This document shows, piece after piece, positions 17,014 to 24,512 of a stretch of DNA of 64,000 nucleotides. Source of the stretch: Nocardioides sp. PD653-B2 (GTDB lineage Bacteria; Actinomycetota; Actinomycetes; Propionibacteriales; Nocardioidaceae). How positions within the stretch are numbered: the stretch's first letter is position 1; every line of letters begins with the position of its first letter. The stretch lies in NCBI RefSeq assembly GCF_002117935.1, contig NZ_BDJE01000004.1, forward strand, positions 186,001-250,000, in the 5' to 3' direction. A program made the translations under genes and the position numbers. The notes under the pieces are model-generated. The model was not told the origin of the DNA and ran no database searches. It saw nothing but the letters and a program-made list of their open reading frames with translations.

Positions 17014-17903
17014 CGACTGGTACCTCCCGTCGCCGAGACCGCGGCATCGACCTGGTCGACGCCGACGAGGAACCGCTCGGGTGGGGTGATGTTCGCCGCT
17101 GCCCTGATCCACATCAGTCCGGCTCCCAGCGTGCACAGCACGATCGCGAGCATCATCTGGCCCAACGGCGAGTTGTAGGGCGCGACGTACTCGCGTGAGA
17201 ACAGTGTCAGCGTCCCGCCGAGGCACGCGGTGAAGACGACAATGATCGTGGCCGTGCGCCGCAGTACCTTGCGCTTCTCTTCCATGCGCCGCGCGCTGTC
17301 GATCTCCTCGCGCGCGGAGTCGGCAAGCGCCGTAAGCGTGGCGACCAGGCCAGGCCCCCGGAGCTTGGAGTTCAAGATCAGTGCAGCCACGACCTTGTCG
17401 GCCGCCGCGTCGGAGAACTCATCAGCGAACCCGGCCAGTGCGGCGGGAAGGAGGTTGCGGGAGCGGATCTGGCTCATCAGGCGCTGGAGGGGCGGCTGGA
17501 TGACACTTGGGGCGGCATGGATCGAGTGACCGATCGCCTCCTCGAGCCCGATCGACCCGGCGATAGAGTCGCGCAGAGACTCGGTCCACACCGCGAGCCC
17601 TTCGAGTCGCTCGATGTGCGAGGCGGCGTCCCGAGCGCCACCAAACATGGTGGGCCACAGGTAGATCACGGCGATGCTCGCACCCGCAGCAACGGGCCAG
17701 CGGGTCAGGACAGCGACCACCAACCCCACCGCCAGGGCGATCCCGAGCCGCCGGCGTGCCTGCGGCCCGAACAGTATCTCTGCGTGCCCAGTACGGCTGA
17801 GCCGTCGCGTCGGTCGCCACCCCCACAGAGCCGCGACCAGCAGCAGCAGGCTGCCACCCAGCGCCAGGCCGAGAAGGAGTCCGGTGAACATGGTCAGGGA
17901 CAT
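17010..17903 (-). CDS. TadB-like type II secretion F family protein
   Basis: A 297-residue protein starting MSLTMFTGLLLGLALGGSLL, seven bases after the ATPase stop codon. Hydrophobic segments lie at both ends and a GspF-type cytoplasmic domain in the middle (SIAGSIGLEEAIGHSIHAAP). With the TadC-like partner it would form the inner-membrane platform on which the TadA-like ATPase acts. An in-frame GTG/ATG at 17960 would overlap the ATPase gene and is less likely. Confidence 0.8.
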   Translation of the reverse strand: MSLTMFTGLLLGLALGGSLLLLVAALWGWRPTRRLSRTGHAEILFGPQARRRLGIALAVGLVVAVLTRWPVAAGASIAVIYLWPTMFGGARDAASHIERLEGLAVWTESLRDSIAGSIGLEEAIGHSIHAAPSVIQPPLQRLMSQIRSRNLLPAALAGFADEFSDAAADKVVAALILNSKLRGPGLVATLTALADSAREEIDSARRMEEKRKVLRRTATIIVVFTACLGGTLTLFSREYVAPYNSPLGQMMLAIVLCTLGAGLMWIRAAANITPPERFLVGVDQVDAAVSATGGTSR

Positions 17904-17910
17904 GGCCAGA

Positions 17911-19230
17911 TCACCAGCGTCCTGCTCCGGGCTGCACCCAGCCGGCCGCCGCCAGCTCATCTATGCGACCTGGGACGGTGCCCGTCCAGACCGCGGAGTG
18001 GCCCTTTGCGGGCGCGGCGAAAATCTCCGAGGACAACACCGACTTTTCGAAACCGTTGACCTCCAGGATGGAGTCCAGCCTCCGGTCGCCGGTGTGTGGG
18101 TCGCGGGAGATGAACACGACGAAGTCCAGGCCGCCCGCGATCAGCTGATAGCTGGCCTCGTGCGGCAGCCGCTCCTCGGATTGGATGGCGTAGGTGGCGA
18201 TCCTGTTGAACACGTCACGGGCCGATCGGGCGTGGATCGTGGACAACGAGCCGTCGTTGCCTTGGCCCATGGCGTTGAGCATGTCGATGACTTCCGGGCC
18301 GAGGACCTCCCCGACGATGACGCGGTCGGGGTTCTGCCGCAGTGTGCGCTGCACTAGGCGAGCCATCGGGACCGCCCCATGCCCCTCGCTGTTGGCCACC
18401 TTGGCCTCGAACTCCACGCAGTTCGGGTGGCGGTCGATGTCCTTGCGCAGCCCGAGCTCCAAGGCCTTCTCGATGGTGATGATGCGCTCCTCAGCCGGGA
18501 TCTCGCCGGCCATGGCCCGCAGCAACGTCGTCTTCCCGGCGTCGGTGGCCCCAGCGATCATCACGTTGGCTCGGGATTTGACGATGGCTGTCAAGAATGC
18601 GGCCGCCTCCTCGGTGACCGAGCCCAGGCCGACCAGGTCGGCCAGCGCGACCTTCTCGAACCTGTGCCGTCTGATCGAGATTGATGGTCGGACAGAGACA
18701 CCCATCACCGCCGAGAGGCGGGAGCCATCAGGTAACTGTAGGTCAAGCTCAGGGTTCGCTGAGTCCCACGGCCGGGAGTTCAACCCCGCGTAAGATGCCA
18801 GGGTCTGGACGAGCTCGATGAGCTCCTCGTCGGTGCTGGCGACCGGCTCGAACGGCTCGGGATGGGCTGAGCCGGCCCGGGTGATCCACACCTCGTCACA
18901 CCCGTTGATGTCGATGTTCTCGATCGACTCGTCGTTGAGCAGCACCTGGAGCCGCCCGGCGCCGAACATCCGCGCGTGAACGCCCTCGGCGAGAGCGAAC
19001 TCGGTTTCGTCGCCCAGAGTGGGCTTGCCGCGGGCGAGTAGTTGCTCAGCATGTCCACGGATAACGTCGGCGATGATCTTCCTCGCGAATTGCTGCTCGG
19101 CCATGCCGCTCAGCTCCGCCACCCTTTCCCCTCGCCGCTGGGCCGCCTCGCGCCGCTCCTTCTCGATGTGTAGGAGTTCCCCGGTTCGCCGATGGATGTG
19201 CTTGACCAGATCCTGGTCCACCTCGCTCAT
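17911..19230 (-). CDS. TadA/CpaF-like secretion ATPase
   Basis: A 439-residue ATPase with Walker A GATDAGKT at residues 227-234. Other family features are LNDESIENIDINGCDEVW near 97-115, the SIRRH stretch near 185, and VIVGEVLGPEVIDML as Walker B region. It is the hexameric motor that drives Flp pilus extension. Its ATG overlaps the upstream TadZ-like stop (ATGA at 19227-19230). Confidence 0.9.
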   Translation of the reverse strand: MSEVDQDLVKHIHRRTGELLHIEKERREAAQRRGERVAELSGMAEQQFARKIIADVIRGHAEQLLARGKPTLGDETEFALAEGVHARMFGAGRLQVLLNDESIENIDINGCDEVWITRAGSAHPEPFEPVASTDEELIELVQTLASYAGLNSRPWDSANPELDLQLPDGSRLSAVMGVSVRPSISIRRHRFEKVALADLVGLGSVTEEAAAFLTAIVKSRANVMIAGATDAGKTTLLRAMAGEIPAEERIITIEKALELGLRKDIDRHPNCVEFEAKVANSEGHGAVPMARLVQRTLRQNPDRVIVGEVLGPEVIDMLNAMGQGNDGSLSTIHARSARDVFNRIATYAIQSEERLPHEASYQLIAGGLDFVVFISRDPHTGDRRLDSILEVNGFEKSVLSSEIFAAPAKGHSAVWTGTVPGRIDELAAAGWVQPGAGRW

Positions 19231-20000
19231 GCCGACACACCTTCCTCGACCGGGACCATCTCGCCAGCCATTGCCTTCGCGGCCCTCAGCAGCAGCGTGC
19301 GGCCCAGCCGACCAGAGGCTCGCTCGCCCTGCTCGAGCCGAGCCAGTGCCCGGGGGTCGTGGGGCATCGATCGGGTGGCCAGGGTCGGGAGTCCCGCCTT
19401 TCCCAGCAGCTCGTCGAGATCAGCCCGGTCGCGTGCCGCGCGGGCATCGGGGCCAACCAACACCGGCATCACGCTCTCCGCACCATGCTGCGCCAAGGCA
19501 CCCATCAGGTCCTGGAGCCCATCGGTCAGGTGCATAACCGACTCCAACGAGGTCGAGAGCACCGGCAACAAGTACGTGCTCGCCTGCGCTAGCGGGAGAT
19601 GCGCACTCGCACGGTCCAGCCGACCCAGGTCGGCGATCACGTCGACCTCGGCCGCCGTGCACGCGGCAGCGATCGAGCTCCACAGACCGCTCAGCCCTCG
19701 GGCCTGGGCTGAAGAGGACACTCCCGGTACGAGGCTGGCCCCGCAGCCGAGCAGCTCGGCCTCCTCGAGGATAGGGTGCCCGTCTGGGACACCGCCCCGA
19801 ACAGCGGCGGCCAGTCGCAGCAAGCCCTTGGCCGCCGGGATCGGCCCCCCGGGGGCCGCCCGACACCGGTAAGCCAGGTCACCACCGGCCAGGTCGGCCT
19901 CGAGCAGCACCACAGGCCGCGGCCACACCGCAGCCAGTGCCAGGGCCGTCGACGTCACCCCCGGCGACCCCTTCATCGAGCAAAGGCCGATCACCGTCAC
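19227..20000 (-). CDS. TadZ/CpaE-like ParA-family protein
   Basis: A 257-residue protein starting VTVIGLCSMKGSPGVTSTAL; the deviant P-loop KGSPGVTST has the first lysine of ParA proteins. TadZ/CpaE proteins locate the pilus machine. GTG at 20000 follows a strong GGGGGAG ribosome-binding site that lies in the end of the upstream gene; an in-frame ATG at 20102 inside that gene is rejected. Confidence 0.8.
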   Translation of the reverse strand: MTVIGLCSMKGSPGVTSTALALAAVWPRPVVLLEADLAGGDLAYRCRAAPGGPIPAAKGLLRLAAAVRGGVPDGHPILEEAELLGCGASLVPGVSSSAQARGLSGLWSSIAAACTAAEVDVIADLGRLDRASAHLPLAQASTYLLPVLSTSLESVMHLTDGLQDLMGALAQHGAESVMPVLVGPDARAARDRADLDELLGKAGLPTLATRSMPHDPRALARLEQGERASGRLGRTLLLRAAKAMAGEMVPVEEGVSA

Positions 20001-20004
20001 CGGA

Positions 20005-20751
20005 TCACTCCCCCGCCTTCTGGGCGCCGGGCGGTGCGGTCTCCACGATGGCGATGCGGTTCTGGGTCGAGTAGGCCGAGATCCGCCCCGAATCGGAGGC
20101 ATCCACGATCAACGTCACGAGCACCTGCCCGCCGGACGCGGCTGCACCCTCGACGCTATAGACCTCCGCACCCTTAGCCAGGACCTCTGGGGTATCGAGT
20201 GCGGTCGGGTCGTTCTGGGCGGTGTCAGTGGCAGGGACTGCGATCACGTCAACGACGTCTCCCGGATCCAAACCAGCACCGGGCACGCGGGCCGGGTCGA
20301 GTGCGAGGCCGACAGTGGACTGTCCAGCGCCGGGGACCGGTGAGGCGGTGACCATGCCGGCGGTCAGGATCTGTCCATCGACCAGGTCGACCACCGCGGT
20401 CTTGCCGACCAGGGTGTCGATCTGCGCGACTGGAATCGCCCCATTCACCCCCGCGACTGAGGTGGACACCAGGTCCTCTCGGGCAATTACATGCCCCTTG
20501 GCGATCGGCTCACCGACAGCGAGAACTGACTCCCGCTGCCCGACGTGCAGGCCCCACGCCGCGACCGCGAGCCCGGCTCCAATCACCAGCAGCGCGGCAA
20601 GCGTCACCAGGCCCCAGGAACGGTGGCGCTGCCTACCGGGCGGGCCAGTGGCAGCCCGCCGGCTGCCGGACAAGAGACCTTCGACTGGTACGCGCAGGCT
20701 CCGCGCTGGCTGGCCCTTGGTAGTGCTGTCTCTTGCCATCGCGTTGCTCAC
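20005..20751 (-). CDS. CpaB/RcpC-like SAF domain protein
   Basis: A 248-residue protein with a basic N-terminus, one membrane helix at about 48-70 (WGLVTLAALLVIGAGLAVAA), and a SAF-type domain (GEPIAKGHVIAREDLVSTSV and following). The RcpC part includes GLDPGDVVDVIAV. It is thought to stabilise the Flp secretin or pilus channel in the envelope. An alternative ATG lies five codons in (MARDS). Confidence 0.8.
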   Translation of the reverse strand: MSNAMARDSTTKGQPARSLRVPVEGLLSGSRRAATGPPGRQRHRSWGLVTLAALLVIGAGLAVAAWGLHVGQRESVLAVGEPIAKGHVIAREDLVSTSVAGVNGAIPVAQIDTLVGKTAVVDLVDGQILTAGMVTASPVPGAGQSTVGLALDPARVPGAGLDPGDVVDVIAVPATDTAQNDPTALDTPEVLAKGAEVYSVEGAAASGGQVLVTLIVDASDSGRISAYSTQNRIAIVETAPPGAQKAGE

Positions 20752-20768
20752 CGGTCTCTTGCCCTTCC

Positions 20769-21722
20769 TCAGTCGATGACGACCGACTGACGCTCACCAA
20801 CGCGGGTCGCGGTCGGGTCGCTGACGAACCCTGGAACCTCGCCGAGCGTGCCGCCGCCGTCGATGCAGACCCCCGAGCAGGTCCAGTCGGCCTTGTAGGT
20901 GATCTGGGCGGTCACCGGGAACTCTCCCTCGGGCTGGAAGTCCGACACCTTCTGGAAGGCGTAGGAACAGTCCGTGGTCTCGCTCGAGCTCATGCCATTC
21001 ACCCAAGCCCGCCCGGCGGAGGTGCACTTCTTGGTGCCGTCAGTCAGATCCCACGTGACTCGAACCGGCCTGGCGACCACCGTGACGGTCGTGTTGCCGA
21101 CCGTGGCACTGCCGGTCACGTTGCTCCACTGGTCGGCGTTCATCCACAGCCAGGTCTCCAACCCGACATAGGTCATCAACGGCGGCTGGGGAGCCATGTG
21201 TACCGTTGGCTTCGCCAGCGGCATCGACTCAACGATGGACTCCGCTATCTGTCCCGGGTCAGGAGGAGCCTCGCCGCCGGGAACGAACCAAGTGTTATCC
21301 GGGATCGACATCGTGTAGTCACAGCTGTAGACGCTGCCCTCGCTCGGGTCGTGACCCTCCCACATCGGATCACCGGCTGGCGGCTGGGGGACGATCGCGA
21401 ACGAGTAGCACTGGTGCGACGGGTCCCATGTTCCGCCATAGCCATCAGTGCACGGCACCTCGGCCCCACTCGCGTCGTGGCAACCCGTAGAGCCAGGGCT
21501 GCCGCCCTCGTCACCGGGGTCGCCACCGCCCGGATCGCCCGGATCTCCGGGGATCGAGACTGGGATGCAGACCCATCCGGCGCCGGCCTGAGTGGGTACA
21601 GTCCCGGGCGGGCAGGCGGGCGGGTCATCGTCGCCGGCGGTGGCGGCCGGGACATACAACAGTGAGGAAACCAGCGCTGCCAGCGCCCCGCCCAGCGCCC
21701 GAGTCAGGAGTTGGGATCGCAT
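20769..21722 (-). CDS. Secreted protein of unknown function
   Basis: A 317-residue protein with a signal peptide (RALGGALAALVSSLLYVPAA, cut after about ATAG), a Gly/Asp/Pro-rich linker of PGDPG type, and an exported domain with several cysteines. No family is recognised. Its position at the head of the Tad cluster suggests an extracellular or pilus-associated role. The ATG overlaps the 3' end of the upstream lipoprotein gene by 19 bases. Confidence 0.65.
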   Translation of the reverse strand: MRSQLLTRALGGALAALVSSLLYVPAATAGDDDPPACPPGTVPTQAGAGWVCIPVSIPGDPGDPGGGDPGDEGGSPGSTGCHDASGAEVPCTDGYGGTWDPSHQCYSFAIVPQPPAGDPMWEGHDPSEGSVYSCDYTMSIPDNTWFVPGGEAPPDPGQIAESIVESMPLAKPTVHMAPQPPLMTYVGLETWLWMNADQWSNVTGSATVGNTTVTVVARPVRVTWDLTDGTKKCTSAGRAWVNGMSSSETTDCSYAFQKVSDFQPEGEFPVTAQITYKADWTCSGVCIDGGGTLGEVPGFVSDPTATRVGERQSVVID

Positions 21723-22336
21723 GGTTTGTCCTTCTTGCCTCCGGCGCCGGGGGTGTCGATGAGTGCGTAGATGAGCCAGTCGTATCCCTCGGGCTTGCTC
21801 AGGCTGATCTCACGGAGCACAGGAACCTGCCGCGAGGCGATGGGCTTCGTCGGCTTGTCGTGCTGAGTCGTCTTTACTTCTCTCCAGTCGACGCACTGCC
21901 GGATCGTCACTGAGCCGCCCGTGTCGCTGATCTTCGTGGCTCTCGACCAGTAGACCTTCGGGGTGCCGGTGATCTTGACCTCGTACTGCTCGTACGTCTT
22001 GAGCTCGTCGAATCGGACTCGCCATGCCGGACTTGGGAAGTAGTCACGGAAGAGCTGCTGTGCTGCCTTGGTCGCCTCCCCCTTCGCGTAGATCGGCTCG
22101 GAGCGGGATTCGTAGGACTCGAAGCGCTGGAGAGCGGCGTCGTACGCCTTGAGCTGCTCCGGAGTGAACCTGGCCCGCCATGCGTCAGGGTCTGCGGTCG
22201 GTGTCGGAGACGCCGTTGGCACACTGCTCGTCGGAGCGCTCGGGGTGGGCTTAGTCTTCGGCTCGTCGTCTCCCGCGCAGCCGGCAAGGGTCCCGGCGAG
22301 GGTGAGGGCGATCGCGGCAACGACGGTGCGTTTCAC
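21704..22336 (-). CDS. Lipoprotein of unknown function
   Basis: A 210-residue protein starting with the GTG at 22336 after an AGGAAGGA ribosome-binding site. The lipobox is LAGTLAGC, with the modified cysteine at about residue 20, followed by a Thr/Pro/Ser-rich linker. The exported domain has no recognised motif. The same frame is open to 22774 but that extension would bury the lipobox. It is the first gene of the Tad-linked minus-strand run. Confidence 0.7.
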   Translation of the reverse strand: MKRTVVAAIALTLAGTLAGCAGDDEPKTKPTPSAPTSSVPTASPTPTADPDAWRARFTPEQLKAYDAALQRFESYESRSEPIYAKGEATKAAQQLFRDYFPSPAWRVRFDELKTYEQYEVKITGTPKVYWSRATKISDTGGSVTIRQCVDWREVKTTQHDKPTKPIASRQVPVLREISLSKPEGYDWLIYALIDTPGAGGKKDKPCDPNS

Positions 22337-22885
22337 GGGGGTCCTTCCTGAGCCCGAGGTGCCCGGTCGACGAGCCTTGGGCACCAACATGAGCGAACGT
22401 GGTCGACAGGTGGCGCCCGTGTTCGCCTCCCTGTGCATTGGGTTCAAGTCGAAGTCCCCTTCCTCTATTGGCGCGCTACCTGGTGAGAGCAACTGGTCAC
22501 GGGCGGGATCGGACACCTCAGAGCCAGAAGTTCCGGAGGAATCTCTTGGCGGCTGGGCTGTCGAACTCGCGGTGGCGCCGGAGCCGGGGCGTGGGCAAGC
22601 GGTAGCCAGCGTCGACGAACTGATCGGAAGCTTCAGTCGAAACGGTCGGTTGCGCGCCTTAGGCGTCGATGAAGTGCTGACATCCATCGGGGTGAGGCGC
22701 GTGGCGGCGGCCGCACTCTCCCGCCCGAGAAGCTTAGTGCCCCTTGGGTACAGGTCTTGGTGTTTCCGAGCCATGCCGCGCCTGTGTCTTTCCGAAACTC
22801 CGGCCTCGCGGACGCCGGGAGAGGGTCATTGTCGAACGCGTTGTCAGCAAGGGAAAGGCGCCCTAACGGGGGGTTAACGCCCTTT
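22337..22885. other. Gene-free stretch between the lipoprotein and ArsR-like genes
   Basis: About 550 bases between divergent genes. Open frames on both strands lack recognisable protein features. It should contain the promoter of the Tad-linked run, but I could not identify a convincing one. Confidence 0.5.
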
Positions 22886-22900
22886 GTGTGCTAAGCACAC
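22886..22900. promoter_or_regulatory. Operator-like palindrome upstream of the ArsR-like gene
   Basis: GTGTGCT, one base, AGCACAC: 7-base arms around a single centre base, 40-54 bases before the GTG at 22940. AGCAC is repeated again at 22902-22906. This fits an autoregulatory site for the adjacent winged-helix protein. Confidence 0.5.
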
Positions 22901-22939
22901 TAGCACGAAGGGGGCCGACAAGTCTGGCACTATGCATCC

Positions 22940-23293
22940 GTGCCGCGCCTCTCGTCCCCCGCCTCGATGCCCCCTGACGTGGCCGCGATCATCGACACGC
23001 TCGGCAACAAGGCCCGCATCGAGATCCTCCACCAGCTTGCCGCGCGCGCCATGACCGCAGCTGAACTGGCTGACCTCGTCGACGCCGAACGAAGCTGGGT
23101 GTCACGCCACCTCACCGTCCTCGAGGACCTCGACTTAGTCACCGCCGATCGCCCTCGAGGGACGCGTGCCCGCCTGCCCGTTGTATGGCAGGCCAACCGA
23201 GAAGCCGTCACCGAAGCAACGATGCGATGGCTTGCCTACGCCACCGGGCGCAGCGCTGGCACCCTGATCAATCCTGCCGCCGACTCCGAGTGA
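22940..23293 (+). CDS. ArsR-type winged-helix regulator
   Basis: A 117-residue protein with an ArsR-like winged helix. IIDTLGNKARIEILHQL opens the domain, MTAAELADLVDAERSWVSRH is the helix-turn-helix, and LVTADRPRGTRARL the wing. No cysteine metal-binding motif is present, so metal sensing is unlikely. The GTG start has no ribosome-binding site, so a leaderless transcript is possible. It may control the element's functions; its target is not known. Confidence 0.7.
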   Translation: MPRLSSPASMPPDVAAIIDTLGNKARIEILHQLAARAMTAAELADLVDAERSWVSRHLTVLEDLDLVTADRPRGTRARLPVVWQANREAVTEATMRWLAYATGRSAGTLINPAADSE

Positions 23294-23459
23294 CGGCAGC
23301 TGAAGCCGGGATCCCGGAGATACTTCGGGTGGGACCACGCGCGTCGTCCACCGCAGCCGCCACCGGCATGGTTGCTACATCGCTGCGGGAGCCGGCCTAG
23401 TAGGCCCGTCGGGTGCGCTCCTTGACCTCGGCCAGGCGCCAAATAGCGCGGTCACGCGA

Positions 23460-23492
23460 TGTCCGATCTGTCGCGAGGCCGGTTGCTTGTCC
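23460..23492 (+). promoter_or_regulatory. Element-wide bipartite motif, copy 3
   Basis: TGTCCG (23460-23465), 16 bases, GTTGCTTGTCC (23482-23492). GATGTCCGATCTG at 23458-23470 is identical to the block at copy 1. It lies 38 bases before the ATG at 23530, leaving room for a leader with a ribosome-binding site. This is the only plus-strand copy. Confidence 0.6.
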
Positions 23493-23529
23493 TGCGTGGA
23501 AGGACGAAGCCACGAAGGGACCTCTGACC

Positions 23530-23745
23530 ATGACCATCATACCGAACATCGTCCCGGAGGATTGGGACGACAACGGCATCCTCCTCTTCGAGGAGTTCTG
23601 CGCCTTCATCCGTACTCCGCAGCGCACAGTCCGATCATGGCGGCAGGATGGACGCAGTGTCCCGCGCTGGTATCGCTTCAACGGAAACGGCCGACTCTAC
23701 ACGACCGTCGGAGACCTGCGCCGGTTCCTGGAGCGAGGTCAGTGA
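23530..23745 (+). CDS. Excisionase-like helix-turn-helix protein
   Basis: A 71-residue protein starting MTIIPNIVPEDWDDNGIL after a GAAGGGA ribosome-binding site. The middle (FCAFIRTPQRTVRSWRQDGR) and RLYTTVGDLRRFLERG fit the short MerR-like winged helix of excisionases and HTH_17 proteins. These bend DNA at attachment sites or act as small activators. It is adjacent to a second protein of the same type. No integrase is seen beside them. Confidence 0.65.
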   Translation: MTIIPNIVPEDWDDNGILLFEEFCAFIRTPQRTVRSWRQDGRSVPRWYRFNGNGRLYTTVGDLRRFLERGQ

Positions 23746-23746
23746 C

Positions 23747-23950
23747 ATGACCACCGCGAACCGCACCGGTCTCACACACCCCGACGAAAGCCCTTGGATG
23801 ACCCTACAGCAGGCCGCGGTCTACATTGCGACATCGGTCAAGACCGTGCGACGGCTCATCGCCGCCGGAGACCTACCGGCGTTCGTTTGTGGTAAGCGCG
23901 GCCTCCGAGTCAGGAGGGCCGACCTCGACGAGTTGATGCGCCCTGTCTGA
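23747..23950 (+). CDS. Excisionase-like helix-turn-helix protein
   Basis: A 67-residue protein whose ATG lies one base after the stop of the preceding gene. WMTLQQAAVYIATSVKTVRR and VRRADLDELMRPV are classic HTH_17/excisionase features. It probably acts with its neighbour in element excision or gene control; the site is unknown. Confidence 0.75.
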   Translation: MTTANRTGLTHPDESPWMTLQQAAVYIATSVKTVRRLIAAGDLPAFVCGKRGLRVRRADLDELMRPV

Positions 23951-24512
23951 GGTGAACCACGCCGAATGTCGGCTTGCTAAGTCCGCGACCGCGACCCGTA
24001 CTTTCAACATACCGCCCGCCTCCTTTGTGGTACGGGTTCATCTTTTCCCTAAGAACTCTGCGGCACCGCGATCACCACGGCGCCGGCTTCTCTAGGGGAC
24101 CAACGCTCGTCGGCAGTTGGGCGTTGAGAAGGTGGTCTGCGAAGCCCTCGATGTATCCGGTGACGCTGGCTGGGTCGGCGCCGCCCCGTTGCCCCAAACG
24201 TCGCTGCGCGACCTTCATGAGGTCCGGCGCGCTCTCGGAGGCAACCTCGCCCACGCACTGCCAGCCCGGTCCCGGCCCGGGCGCAGGCCCGAAGACCGGC
24301 TCGTCAGCACGCGGCCAGACCTATGCGTGGAACGTCATGGCTTGATTGTCTCAGGCCTTCGACGGGACGGAACCACCACGCAGCCCGGGCCACACCGGTC
24401 ACCGATGACAGAGGCCGCAACTGATCAACGAACCACGCATCCGCCCTCGCCGGAGTTGGCTAGAGTCCGAGCGGACGTGTGCAAAGCGGTCGGGGATGGA
24501 TGGGGAACTCAC
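23951..24512. other. Gene-poor stretch with a possible gene remnant
   Basis: On the minus strand, 24072-24254 encodes 60 residues (GEVASESAPDLMKVAQRRLG and onward) that read as the C-terminal end of an unknown protein. The frame continues upstream without a clear start, so it may be a remnant. On the plus strand TAGAGT at 24461-24466 could be the -10 of the following OLD nuclease gene. Nothing else is supported. Confidence 0.3.

Noticed and set aside
22337-22774. N-terminal extension of the lipoprotein gene
   Set aside because: It would bury the signal peptide and lipobox, and a strong ribosome-binding site precedes the GTG at 22336.
24117-24512. N-terminal extension of the OLD nuclease
   Set aside because: The translation before residue VALHISRLRI is unlike the family and a -10-like TAGAGT lies inside it.
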